Source of the DNA: Glycomyces lechevalierae
GTDB taxonomy: Bacteria > Actinomycetota > Actinomycetes > Mycobacteriales > Micromonosporaceae
DNA: 64,000 bases
Assembly (NCBI RefSeq): GCF_027622945.1
Contig: NZ_JAPZVQ010000012.1
Coordinates: 1 to 64,000 of the forward strand
Direction of reading: 5' to 3'
How positions within the stretch are numbered: position 1 is the first letter of the stretch; every line of letters starts with the position of its first letter. Below, one piece after another: positions 45,039 through 53,951 of the stretch. Under the pieces are notes generated by a model, which saw only the letters and a program-made list of their open reading frames with translations, searched no databases and was not told where the DNA came from. The position numbers were made by a program, and so were the translations under genes.

Positions 45039-45602
45039 TCAGAGGATGTGGAAGTACCAGAGGACGAGGTAGCCCGCCGCGAGGATGCAGGCGATGACGG
45101 CGAGGAGGACGAGCCAGCCGGCGGCGGCCTCCATGATGCCGGGGCGGCCGCTGTCGCCGGTCGCGGCGACGACGGGCTCCCACACGGTGTCGTCGATGAT
45201 CCGCATGGGGGCGAGGGCCTTCGCGGGCGGGTACCAGGCGCGGGCCTGGGCTTTGGCGGCGGTGCGGTTGGCGGGCTGGAGGCGGCCGCGCCGGTTGTAG
45301 GCGAACAGGGCCACTTCGGACTCGTCGGCGAGGGCGGCGATCTCGGGGCTGACGGGCATGGTCGCGTAGAGGCGCCGCTTGCGGTCGGGGGAGCCGGTGC
45401 CGACGATCATCGGGATGTCCGCGGCGGTGACGGCCAGCCCGGGGGACTTGGCGGCGACCACGGCTTTCGTGGACTCGACGGTCGCCTCCCACTGCGGGCT
45501 GCCGATGACCTCGCCCTCGACCTTGTCGAGGTGCTTGAGATGGGCCTGGACGAGGCTCAGGAGCGCATAGGTCTGCGGAGGCACATCGGGCGGCATGTTC
45601 AT
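45039..45602 (-). CDS. hypothetical protein with C-terminal transmembrane helix
   Basis: Not recognised. About 187 aa if begun at 45602 (MNMPPDVPPQTYALL); upstream or slightly later starts are possible and no ribosome-binding site decides. The soluble part is mixed alpha/beta with a Lys/Arg-rich stretch (RGRLQPANRTAAKAQARAWYPPAKAL). The C-terminus is a helix anchor (AAAGWLVLLAVIACILAAGYLVLWYFHIL). It lies just downstream of the MurA-like gene on the same strand, separated by ~60 bp. Confidence 0.65.
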   Translation of the reverse strand: MNMPPDVPPQTYALLSLVQAHLKHLDKVEGEVIGSPQWEATVESTKAVVAAKSPGLAVTAADIPMIVGTGSPDRKRRLYATMPVSPEIAALADESEVALFAYNRRGRLQPANRTAAKAQARAWYPPAKALAPMRIIDDTVWEPVVAATGDSGRPGIMEAAAGWLVLLAVIACILAAGYLVLWYFHIL

Positions 45603-45662
45603 GAATGGAAGTGTCACATACGGTCGCGGCCGGTCCGCGACCGTGCTTCGGAACACCGCGGT

Positions 45663-47006
45663 TCAGAACGGCTCGATCTCGGCCCCGAGGAGCTGCAGGC
45701 GCTCGGCGAGCTGCTCGTAGCCGCGGTGGATGACGTCCACGTGCCGCAGTTCCGAGACGCCCTGCGCGCGCAGCATCGCCAGGAGCAGGACGACGGCCGG
45801 GCGCAGCGCGGGCGGGCACACGACCTCGCCGCCGGTCCACCGCACCGGCCCTTCGACCTGGAGGCGGTGCGGGTCGAGCAGTTTCACGCGCGCGCCGAGC
45901 CGGTTGAGCTCGGTCAGGTAGATCGCGCGGTTCTCGTACACCCAGTCGTGGATCATCGTCCCGCCCTCGGCGCAGGAGGCGATGACCGCGAAGAACGGCA
46001 GGTTGTCGATGTTGAGCCCCGGGAACGGCATCGGGTGGATCTTGTCCGCGGCCGCGCGCAGCGGCGAGGGATGGACCGTGAGGTCGACGAGGCGGGTGCG
46101 GCCGTTGGCGGCCAGGTACTCCTCGCTGCGGGAGTACGCCAGGCCCATCTCCTCGGCGAGGGCGAGTTCGATCTCGACGAACTCGATCGGCGTGCGGCGC
46201 ACGGTGATCTCGGATTCGGTGACGATCGCGGCCGAGACGAGGCTCCAGGCCTCGATCGGGTCCTCCGCGGGCGCGTAGTCGACCGGCTCGTCGATCTCCT
46301 CGCGGCCGTAGACGGTGAGCGTGGTGGTGCCGACGCCGTCGATGCGCACGCCGAGCTGCTCGAGGTACCAGCACAGGTCCTGCACCTGGTAGTTGCAGGA
46401 GGCGTTGCGGATGACCGTGACGTCCGGGAAGCGCGCGGCGGCCATGATCGCGTTCGCGGTCACGGTGTCCCCGCGCTCGGTCAGGACGATCGTCCCGGGC
46501 GGTTCCACGTGCTCTTTGACGGTGGCGCAGTAGCGGCCCTGCGAGCGCTCGACGGACAGGCCGAAGCGGCGCAGGGCGGTGAGGTGCGGTTCGACCGTGC
46601 GGTCGCCGAGCTCGCAGCCGCCGGCGAACGGCAGTTCGAACTGATGGTAGTCGTGCAGGAGCGGGCCCAGGAACATGATGATCGAACGCGTGCGGCAGGC
46701 CGCGTCCGTGTCGACGCGGGTGAGGTCGAGGCGTTCGGGCGGCTGGATCCGCAGGTCGCCTTCGGGGCTGAGCCATTCGTACGCGACACCCATCGAGCCG
46801 AGGACGCGGAGGATCCGGTTGACCTCCTCGATGCGGGCGACGCGGCGCAGCACCGTCGGCCCGCGGTTGAGCAGGCTCGCGCACAACAGCGCGACCCCGG
46901 CGTTCTTGGAGGTCTTGACGTCGATCGACCCGGTGAGGGCGGTGCCGCCGCGCACGCGCAGGTGGCGGGGGCCGGTGGTCGCGGGATCGCCGCCGTAGTC
47001 GAACAT
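45663..47006 (-). CDS. UDP-GlcNAc 1-carboxyvinyltransferase-like (MurA family)
   Basis: A 447-aa EPSP/MurA-fold enzyme. The catalytic cysteine loop is LPFAGGCELGDRTVEPH, with C131 in place. KNAGVALL near residue 34 matches the UDP-GlcNAc-binding Lys-Asn, and NIDNLPFFAVIASCAEG and HDWVYENR are MurA-like. It would add enolpyruvate to UDP-GlcNAc, the first step of peptidoglycan precursor synthesis. No other mur genes are near, so it may be a second MurA or a specialised paralogue. The ATG at 47006 has TACGCT 6 nt upstream (leaderless). Confidence 0.85.
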   Translation of the reverse strand: MFDYGGDPATTGPRHLRVRGGTALTGSIDVKTSKNAGVALLCASLLNRGPTVLRRVARIEEVNRILRVLGSMGVAYEWLSPEGDLRIQPPERLDLTRVDTDAACRTRSIIMFLGPLLHDYHQFELPFAGGCELGDRTVEPHLTALRRFGLSVERSQGRYCATVKEHVEPPGTIVLTERGDTVTANAIMAAARFPDVTVIRNASCNYQVQDLCWYLEQLGVRIDGVGTTTLTVYGREEIDEPVDYAPAEDPIEAWSLVSAAIVTESEITVRRTPIEFVEIELALAEEMGLAYSRSEEYLAANGRTRLVDLTVHPSPLRAAADKIHPMPFPGLNIDNLPFFAVIASCAEGGTMIHDWVYENRAIYLTELNRLGARVKLLDPHRLQVEGPVRWTGGEVVCPPALRPAVVLLLAMLRAQGVSELRHVDVIHRGYEQLAERLQLLGAEIEPF

Positions 47007-47012
47007 GCGGTC

Positions 47013-47018
47013 AGCGTA
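47013..47018 (-). promoter_or_regulatory. -10 box, leaderless promoter of the MurA-like gene
   Basis: Minus-strand TACGCT, 6 nt before the ATG, no Shine-Dalgarno. Confidence 0.5.
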
Positions 47019-47099
47019 ACGGAATCCAATGTCCAGTAGGGTCGATCACGTTCTCTGGTTCGCCCAGCTCAGCATGGGTGTAAAAGCGCCCGCGCCGGT

Positions 47100-48038
47100 T
47101 CAGGACGGCGATTCGGGGAGCGGCCCGATGCCTTCGGCGGCCCGCACCTGCTCGTCCAGCAGCTCCATGACGGCCGCGACGGACGGGCGGCGGGCGCCGC
47201 CGCGCAGCGTCACCGCCCGGAAGTGCCGGAACGGCGTGAACGGCCCCGAGACCGGGACGCGCACGAGGTCGAGGTGGTGGGGGAGGTCCACGAGGCGGGG
47301 GATGAGTGCGACGCCCATCTTGTGGGCGACCATTACAGCGATGACATTCCACTCGCGCGCCTCACCGGTGACCGTGGGCCGGAAACCCGCGTTCGAGCAG
47401 GCGGTGAGCACGTGCCGGCGGTGCATCGACCCGGGCACGCCGATGATCCACGGCTCGCGCTCGAGCTCCCGCAGGTCCACCGCTTCGTGCCCGGCGCACC
47501 AGTGCCCGGCGGGCACCACCAGGTCGAACGGGTCGTTGAAGACCGTCTGCGCGTCGAAGCGGATGTCCTCGGGCGGCGGATTCTCAGGCGTGGCCTCGAC
47601 GAGCGCGAGGTCCGCCTCTCCGGCGAACAGCAGGTCGAAGCTCTCCGAGGCCTCGGCCTCCCGCAGCCGCAGCTCGAGCGCGGGGAACCGCTTGCGAGCC
47701 GCATCGACCAGCGGCGCCAGCAGCGTCGCGATCGCCGTGGGGAACCCGCACAGGCGCAGCATCCCCGACGGCTCCCCTTCAGTGGCCTGCAGTTCGGCCT
47801 CGGCCAGCCGCCACATCGCCTCGATCGCGTCGATGTGGGCGATGAGGACCTGCGCCGCCGACGAGAGCTTGACCCCGCGCCCGACCGGCTCCAGCAGCGG
47901 CACGCCGAGGTCCTTGGCGAGCAGCCGGATCTGCTGCGACGCCGCCGAAGTGGACATGTGCAGGGACTTCGCGGCGCCGGAGACCGTGCCGTGGTGGGCG
48001 ATCGCCCGCAGCACGTGCAGTCTCCTCAGGTCGATCAC
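47100..48038 (-). CDS. LysR-family transcriptional regulator
   Basis: A 312-aa regulator. The N-terminal helix-turn-helix is LRRLHVLRAIAHHGTVSGAAKSLHMSTSAASQQIRLLAKDLGVPLLEPVGRGVKL. The effector domain is about 90-295. GTG at 48038 gives the usual short N-terminus. It is divergent from the zinc-ribbon gene at 48236. LysR proteins usually control a divergent neighbour, so that gene or the following membrane gene may be the target. Confidence 0.92.
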   Translation of the reverse strand: MIDLRRLHVLRAIAHHGTVSGAAKSLHMSTSAASQQIRLLAKDLGVPLLEPVGRGVKLSSAAQVLIAHIDAIEAMWRLAEAELQATEGEPSGMLRLCGFPTAIATLLAPLVDAARKRFPALELRLREAEASESFDLLFAGEADLALVEATPENPPPEDIRFDAQTVFNDPFDLVVPAGHWCAGHEAVDLRELEREPWIIGVPGSMHRRHVLTACSNAGFRPTVTGEAREWNVIAVMVAHKMGVALIPRLVDLPHHLDLVRVPVSGPFTPFRHFRAVTLRGGARRPSVAAVMELLDEQVRAAEGIGPLPESPS

Positions 48039-48235
48039 AGTGTGGCCCCAATCGCTTAAGTAGTCACTTCACGATGAGTTTCGCAAACTAGCGTCACCAA
48101 GGTGTTGTAGCCCGGACGATTGGGACCTTAACCTCGTATTGAGCGTGAGAACAGTGCGCGAACACCGCCGAGGGCGGTTTCGGCCGGCGCTCTTCCCTAG
48201 AACGAAACCCGAAGCCCTGTAAGGAGGACGCGGTC

Positions 48236-48430
48236 ATGCAGTGCTGCCCGTTTTGCGGTTGGCCCGACGACGATCCGGTGACGACCGTGTCCCGGCATCA
48301 GAGCGGCTCGGGTCTGACGGTATGGACGCGCTGCATCTGCGGATCGCTCCAGACACGGGTCCTTCGCGGGGCCGTGATGGAGATCTGCGCGCGGAGCAGA
48401 CCGAGCGGCCATCCGGCCGCGACCCTGTAA
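48236..48430 (+). CDS. small cysteine-rich (zinc-ribbon-like) protein, 64 aa
   Basis: Not recognised as a named family. The sequence MQCCPFCGW...TRCICGSLQTR has two cysteine pairs (CPFC and CIC) about 28 residues apart, suggesting a treble-clef or zinc-ribbon metal site. A very strong AAGGAGGAC Shine-Dalgarno sits 7 nt before the ATG, better than most genes in the window. It lies divergent from the LysR gene. It may bind nucleic acid or a protein partner; unknown. Confidence 0.7.
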   Translation: MQCCPFCGWPDDDPVTTVSRHQSGSGLTVWTRCICGSLQTRVLRGAVMEICARSRPSGHPAATL

Positions 48431-48527
48431 CCCCTCGGTCTCCTCTCTCCTCTTCTTCCTTCCCGCACCGCGCCACCGACGGCGCGGGGCACCTTCCTGC
48501 CTGCTCACGTTCTTTCGAGGATTCGCC

Positions 48528-48914
48528 ATGCACGACTTCGACATCCGCATCATGTTCCAGATCATCGGCGCGCTGCTCTACATCACCAACTTCCTGCTCC
48601 TGCAGACCCACCGCATCCACGCGACCAAGCCGGCCTCGCTGCTGCTGGTCATCTCGGCCTGCTCGATCCTCCTCACCGCCGCGATCATCGGCCACGACTG
48701 GGGCCTCATCCTCCTCGAAGGCACCTGGCTGTTCCTGGTGACCACGACCTTCGCCATCCGGCAGCGGTCGGCCCGCCGCCAGGCCGTGCTCGAGCGCGAG
48801 GCCGAGGACTCGGCCGTGGCGCCGATCCGCACCGCGCCGGTCGCCGAGCCTGTGGCCGAGCCGATGCCCGCGCCTGTGGTGCGCGAGCGGGAACTGGCGG
48901 GCGCCGCCGCATAG
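48528..48914 (+). CDS. small membrane protein, CBU_0592-like
   Basis: A 128-aa protein with three hydrophobic helices in the first ~80 residues (IRIMFQIIGALLYITNFLLLQ, ASLLLVISACSILLTAAII, WGLILLEGTWLFLVTTTFAI), resembling the CBU_0592-type membrane domain. A hydrophilic Ala/Pro/Glu-rich tail (about 85-128) follows. Function is unknown. It follows the cysteine-rich gene on the same strand. Confidence 0.7.
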   Translation: MHDFDIRIMFQIIGALLYITNFLLLQTHRIHATKPASLLLVISACSILLTAAIIGHDWGLILLEGTWLFLVTTTFAIRQRSARRQAVLEREAEDSAVAPIRTAPVAEPVAEPMPAPVVRERELAGAAA

Positions 48915-48928
48915 CGGCCGACGCCGGT

Positions 48929-48934
48929 TAGGCT
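48929..48934 (+). promoter_or_regulatory. -10 box, leaderless promoter of the response regulator
   Basis: TAGGCT, 6 nt before the GTG at 48941, no Shine-Dalgarno. Confidence 0.5.
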
Positions 48935-48940
48935 CGGGGC

Positions 48941-49588
48941 GTGGCAATCCGAGTGCTGATCGCAGACGACCAGGAGATGGTCCGGGCAGGGTTCCGGGCC
49001 ATCATCGACGCCCAGCCCGACATGGAAGTGGTGGCCGACGCCCCCGACGGGGTGATCGCGGTGGCCGAGGCGCGGCGGCACAAGCCCGACGTGTGCCTCT
49101 TCGACATCCGCATGCCCCGCCTCGACGGGCTCGAGGCCACCCGCACCCTCCTGGCCGGCGCCAACGGCACCGGGCCCCGCATCGTCGTCGTCACCACCTT
49201 CGACACCGACGAGTACGTGTACGGGGCGCTGCGCTCGGGCGCGACCGGGTTCCTGCTGAAGGACTCGGGCCCCACCCTGCTCGTCGAAGCGGTCCGAGCC
49301 GCCGCGAGCGGCGAATCGCTCATCTCCCCGTCCGTCACCGTGCGGCTCCTCGAACGGCTCACCGAGCCCGTTCCGGAGGGCCCCAAGGCCTCGCACGTGC
49401 TCACCGAGCGCGAACTCGACGTCGTCGAACTCGTCGCGCGCGGCAAGACCAACGCCGAGATCGCCGAGACGCTCTTCGTCTCCGTCTCCACCGTCAAGAC
49501 CCACCTCGAGGCCGTGCGCGCCAAACTCGGCGTCCGCAACCGCGTGGGCATCGCGGCGTGGGCCTGGGAGCACGGCGTCGTAGGCTGA
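48941..49588 (+). CDS. NarL/FixJ-family response regulator (orphan)
   Basis: A 215-aa regulator with receiver residues D9-D10, phosphoacceptor D55 (VCLFDIRMP) and K in FLLKDSG. The LuxR-type helix-turn-helix is LTERELDVVELVARGKTNAEIAETLFVSVSTVKTHLEAVRAKLGV. No kinase gene is adjacent, so it is an orphan in this window. The yigZ-like gene begins right after its stop codon. Confidence 0.92.
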   Translation: MAIRVLIADDQEMVRAGFRAIIDAQPDMEVVADAPDGVIAVAEARRHKPDVCLFDIRMPRLDGLEATRTLLAGANGTGPRIVVVTTFDTDEYVYGALRSGATGFLLKDSGPTLLVEAVRAAASGESLISPSVTVRLLERLTEPVPEGPKASHVLTERELDVVELVARGKTNAEIAETLFVSVSTVKTHLEAVRAKLGVRNRVGIAAWAWEHGVVG

Positions 49589-49589
49589 C

Positions 49590-50204
49590 ATGCCCTCCAC
49601 ACTGGCCGTCGCCCGCTCCGAGACCGAGACCGTCGTCAACCGGTCCCGGTTCATCTGCACGCTCTACCGCGTCGCCTCCGATGTCGAAGCGCGCGAACGC
49701 ATCAGCGCCCACCGCAAGGCCAACTGGGACGCGACCCACAACTGCACCGCCTACGTCCTCGACGACGGCCGCGCCGCCCGCTCCAACGACGACGGCGAAC
49801 CCGCCGGGACCGCCGGCGTCCCCATGCTCGAAGTGCTGCGCGGTCGCGACCTCACCGACGTGCTCGCGGTCGTCACCCGCCACTTCGGCGGCGTGAAGCT
49901 CGGCGCGGGCGGGCTCGTGCGCGCCTACGGCGCCGCCGTCTCGGCCGCCCTCGACGAGGCGGGCACCGTCCCGCTGGCCTACTGGCAGCGGCTCACCGTC
50001 CGCGTCGACTACGGCACCGCCGGGAGCCTCGAAGGGCTGCTGCGACTGCGCGAGGACGTGCGCCTCGTCGACGTCGCCTTCGGCCCCGAAGTCGTCTTCG
50101 ACCTGGCCTGCTCGGACGTGGAGCTGCTGGTCGACTGGCTCGCGTCCCAATCCGCGGGCACGGCGGAGGTGGAGCCCTCCGGGACACTCCGCGTGGAGTT
50201 GTAA
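49590..50204 (+). CDS. YigZ/IMPACT family protein (UPF0029)
   Basis: A 204-aa protein with the IMPACT N-terminal domain (about 20-130) (NRSRFICTLYRV, HNCTAYVLDDG, RSNDDGEPAGTAGVPMLEVL, TRHFGGVKLGAGGLVRAYGAAV) and a C-terminal DUF1949-like domain. The ATG lies 1 bp after the regulator stop codon. The cellular role of bacterial YigZ proteins is not settled. Confidence 0.9.
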   Translation: MPSTLAVARSETETVVNRSRFICTLYRVASDVEARERISAHRKANWDATHNCTAYVLDDGRAARSNDDGEPAGTAGVPMLEVLRGRDLTDVLAVVTRHFGGVKLGAGGLVRAYGAAVSAALDEAGTVPLAYWQRLTVRVDYGTAGSLEGLLRLREDVRLVDVAFGPEVVFDLACSDVELLVDWLASQSAGTAEVEPSGTLRVEL

Positions 50205-50205
50205 C

Positions 50206-51179
50206 ATGCCAGTTGTGACCGATAACAAGACTGCCTTCGAGCTCCCGAACCCCTTCATCCTCGAACGCGCCGACCCCCAGATCACCCGGCACACCGACGG
50301 TCGGTACTACTTCACCGCCACCGTCCCGGCCTACGACCGGATCGTGCTGCGCGCCGCCGACACCCTCCTGGGCCTGCGCGACGCCGAAGAGACCACCATC
50401 TGGGTCCAGCACCCCGAAGGCCCCATGGGCTCCCACATCTGGGCCCCGGAGCTGCACTGGATCGACGGCGCCTGGTACGTCTACTTCGCCGCCGGCGAAG
50501 CCGAATCGGCCACCGCGGACGTCTGGCGCATCCGCATGTACGTCCTCGAGAACCGCAACGCCGACCCCCTCCAAGGCGAATGGACCGAGAAGGGCCAGAT
50601 CGAGACGCCCATCGACTCGTTCTCCCTCGACGCGACCACCTTCGCCCACAACGGCACCCGCTACCTCTGCTGGGCCCAGCACGACCCCGGCCTCGAAGGC
50701 TCCAACACCAGCCTCTTCCTCGCCGAACTCGCGAACCCCTGGACCCTCAAGGGCGCGCCCGTCGAACTCTCCCGCCCCGAACTGCCCTGGGAGACCATCC
50801 GCTTCGCCGTCAACGAGGGCCCCTACGCCCTCATCCGCAACGGCAAGGTCTTCATCACCTACTCGGCCTCCGGCACCGGCGCCGAGTACTGCATGGGCCT
50901 GCTCACCGCGGACGCCGACGCCGACCTCCTCGACCCCGCCTCCTGGACCAAGCACCCCGAACCCGTCTTCACCACCAACGCGGACAACGGCATCTACGGC
51001 ACCGGCCACAACGCCTTCACCGTCGACGAAGAAGGGAACGACCTCCTGGTCTTCCATGCCCGCGCCTACGAGGAGATCATCGGCGACCCGCTCGACAACC
51101 CCGACCGGCACTGCCGCGTGCAGCCCTTCGGCTGGAACGAGGACGGCACCCCCGACTTCGAGGAGCCCCTCCCCGAGAA

Positions 51180-51183
<4 letters not shown>
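50206..51183 (+). CDS. glycoside hydrolase family 43 protein
   Basis: A 325-aa five-bladed beta-propeller glycosidase. Catalytic base D23 (ERADPQITR), pKa modulator D142 (SLDATTF) and acid E204 (VNEGPYAL) are in the expected order. No signal peptide, so it is probably intracellular, acting on imported arabino- or xylo-oligosaccharides. The ATG starts 1 bp after the yigZ-like stop codon. Alpha-L-arabinofuranosidase or beta-xylosidase are both possible. A GH51-like gene at the window end also points to arabinan use. Confidence 0.9.
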
Positions 51184-51599
<416 letters not shown>

Positions 51600-51608
51600 G
51601 TCGGTCTC

Positions 51609-52670
51609 TCAGGTGTCGAGGGCGGTGCGGGCCCAGCGGACGAGCATGTCGAAGATCGGGCGGCGCCGTTCGAGCACCGCCGCGTCCCCGGCGGCATCGT
51701 AGTCGGCGCTGGCGATCGGCTGCTCCGCGGCGAGGCGGGTGAGCATCGCCGGGGCGAGCCAACAGTACTTGGCGGCGCCGGTGGCGGCGATGGCTTTTCG
51801 GGTCGAGGACGGTTCGGTGTACCCGGCTTCGGCGAGCCCGGCGAGGTAGGCGTCGGTGACGAGCGCTTCGGTCTCGGCGAGGCGCTCGACGGGCTGGAGG
51901 CCGTCGAAGAACGTGTCCGCGATCAGGTTCGCCACGTCCTCGCCGATCGCGCCGCGCCCGGTGAACGACCAGTCGAGCAGGACCGGTTCGCCCTCGCGCT
52001 GCACGAGGTTCATCGGCCACACGTCGAGGTGGCCGATCGTCTGCGGCAGGTGCTCGGCGACGGTGAACAGGTCGTCGCGGCGCTCCCAGATCAGGCGCAG
52101 TCCTCCGCGGGTCTCGTCAGGCCAGTGGGCGGCCGCGGCCGGGTGGTCCCACGGAATGCCGGTGAAGTCGCGGCGGCCCGCGTACTGGCGCAGGAAGCGG
52201 TGGGAGAGCCAGGGCGGCTCGGGGCTGTCGCGGTGCAGCGCTTGGACGACGCCGAGCCGGTGGGCGAAGTCGGCGAGCATCGGCGCGGTCCAGTGCCGGC
52301 CGTGGACACCGTCGACCGCTTCGAGCCACAGTTCGCGGCTGCCGTCGGGACGTTCGCCGGAGGCGAGCAGCGCGGGCGCCGCGATACCGGCTTCGCGGCC
52401 GTATGCGGCGGCGAAGCCGCTGGTGTAGGCGAGGTATTCGCGCTGCCAGAAGTTCCAGTGGCGCGGGTCGTCGGAGGCCGCCCAGTGCTGGTGGCCGCCG
52501 CCGTTCGGCGTGAGGTGCTTGAGGATCGCGTCTCCGCCGGGCCCGGAGACCCGCCAGATGCCGCCGGTGGCCTGGTTGCCGGTGTTGTGGGTGAGGGTGG
52601 TGACCGAGTGGAAGTCGGTGCCGATGGGGGAGTGGAGCGGGTCGGAGAGCACCGGCTGATTCTGCCCCAT
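51609..52670 (-). CDS. aminoglycoside phosphotransferase-like kinase
   Basis: A 353-aa protein kinase-like small-molecule kinase (APH fold). The catalytic loop HLDVWPMNL has catalytic Asp and Asn. The metal-binding motif is LLDWSFTGRG. The N-lobe carries GGIWRVSGPGGDAILKHL with the ATP-binding Lys. The substrate is unknown and need not be an antibiotic. It is upstream of arfB by 9 bp, likely one transcript. Confidence 0.82.
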   Translation of the reverse strand: MGQNQPVLSDPLHSPIGTDFHSVTTLTHNTGNQATGGIWRVSGPGGDAILKHLTPNGGGHQHWAASDDPRHWNFWQREYLAYTSGFAAAYGREAGIAAPALLASGERPDGSRELWLEAVDGVHGRHWTAPMLADFAHRLGVVQALHRDSPEPPWLSHRFLRQYAGRRDFTGIPWDHPAAAAHWPDETRGGLRLIWERRDDLFTVAEHLPQTIGHLDVWPMNLVQREGEPVLLDWSFTGRGAIGEDVANLIADTFFDGLQPVERLAETEALVTDAYLAGLAEAGYTEPSSTRKAIAATGAAKYCWLAPAMLTRLAAEQPIASADYDAAGDAAVLERRRPIFDMLVRWARTALDT

Positions 52671-53951
52671 CGGATGCGCTGGCGGCCTGCCGCACTCATG
52701 TCCTGGTGGTCAAACCAGTCAGCGACGAGGAGCTGGGTGGAGCGGCGGGGTCGGTCGACGGGTTCGGCGGGCGCCGGACTGCCGGTCGACCCGCTCCACC
52801 GCGGGGTGGGGGTTTCGTTGCAGCCCAGGTGGTTTGACGCGAACGTGAATGGTTTCGCACCGTGTGGGTGTTGCCGTCCCTGCGGGTACGGAGGATCATT
52901 GAGATACGCACAAGAGTATGGAATCCGTACAGGAGTCGAGTAGGTGCAAGCAGACTACGCCAAGCCTCTGGCCGACTGGCTTACCTGAACGGGTTCCCAG
53001 GCCGCCGTCCCATTTCGATGGGTCGGTGGTGCTGGCTCCGCTCGTGCTATCGGGTCCTGCAGCTATCCGCTCTCAGTTCGCTGATCGGATCGGGTAGGAG
53101 ACGGACCGGTCGGGATCACCTCGACCGGACCGCGAGTGCTACGAACGAGGCACACCATGTCCAAGCGATGCAACGCCGACCATAGCGGGAGTCCGGACAT
53201 CACCAGGCGCTGTTGGTGAACGCAGCGGACAGGACCGTCCAATCGGGGGCGGCGACCGCCAGCACACCGACACGCCATTCCCAGGAACGACACCTACCCG
53301 GTAATCGTGGTGGCCGAGACACGGAAAGGAGGTTCTCCGAGCGGGCCGTGAGGATGGGGACCGCCAAGACGATCGCACACCGAAAGGGGCGCAACAGACG
53401 CCCCGTCGGGCGAAAGCGAACACCGAAGGCCCGGGTGCCCTCGGCGAACGATGGAGCGCGAGACGAGGTCGGAAGGATGGGAGGTGTGAGGCGATGAGGA
53501 AGCAGAGCCCAGTGATGCTGCAAGCGTGTCAGTGGAACGGGATGCGCGCGCGCGAGTCGATGACGGCCGAGGCGGCGAGCGTCGTCGCCCCAGGGGCGGT
53601 GCCTGCCGTCTCCGGCTCGATCCTCGCTGGCCCCGGCCGCCCGACCGCACCGGGGCACCGCCAGACAACGGCGGCACCCCACCGGCCACCGCCGCCGGCC
53701 CGACCGCCCCGGGGGGAACGGCAGGTACGACCGTCCGCGCGCCTGCCCGAATCCGGCAGCGCGCTCCGGCCGGACACTGCGGGAGTTCGCCCACCGCATT
53801 CCGTCGCTGATTGCTTGTACCCAAGGAGCACCGACCCGGCCCCGGCGGCGCCTCCCGGTGAAACACCGCTTGGCCCTCGCTGATCGGTTGTAGCGTCGGG
53901 AGAAGCAGGCCTCGCCTTGGCCTCGCAGATCTCGGCAAGACTCGGCCGTTC
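52671..53951. other. 1.28-kb region without a convincing gene
   Basis: No frame here has both a plausible start signal and family resemblance. The open frames are Arg/Pro/Ser-rich, as expected for chance frames. An imperfect inverted repeat occupies about 52700-52840. Base composition around 52850-53200 looks less GC-rich than the coding flanks. It may be a decayed gene, a decayed mobile element or a non-coding RNA locus. Confidence 0.6.
52700..52840. repeat. imperfect inverted repeat
   Basis: GTCAAACCA and GGTGGAGCGG near 52706-52745 recur in reverse complement as CCGCTCCACC (about 52792-52801) and TGGTTTGAC (about 52831-52839). The arms are interrupted and only partly matched. Confidence 0.5.

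Noticed and set aside
51609-52670. Antibiotic-resistance kinase
   Set aside because: The APH fold is shared by many kinases of sugars, choline and other metabolites. Nothing in the context indicates aminoglycoside resistance.
53213-53497. 94-codon plus-strand frame in the gene-poor region
   Set aside because: Basic low-complexity product without start signals or recognisable domain, so not called as a gene.
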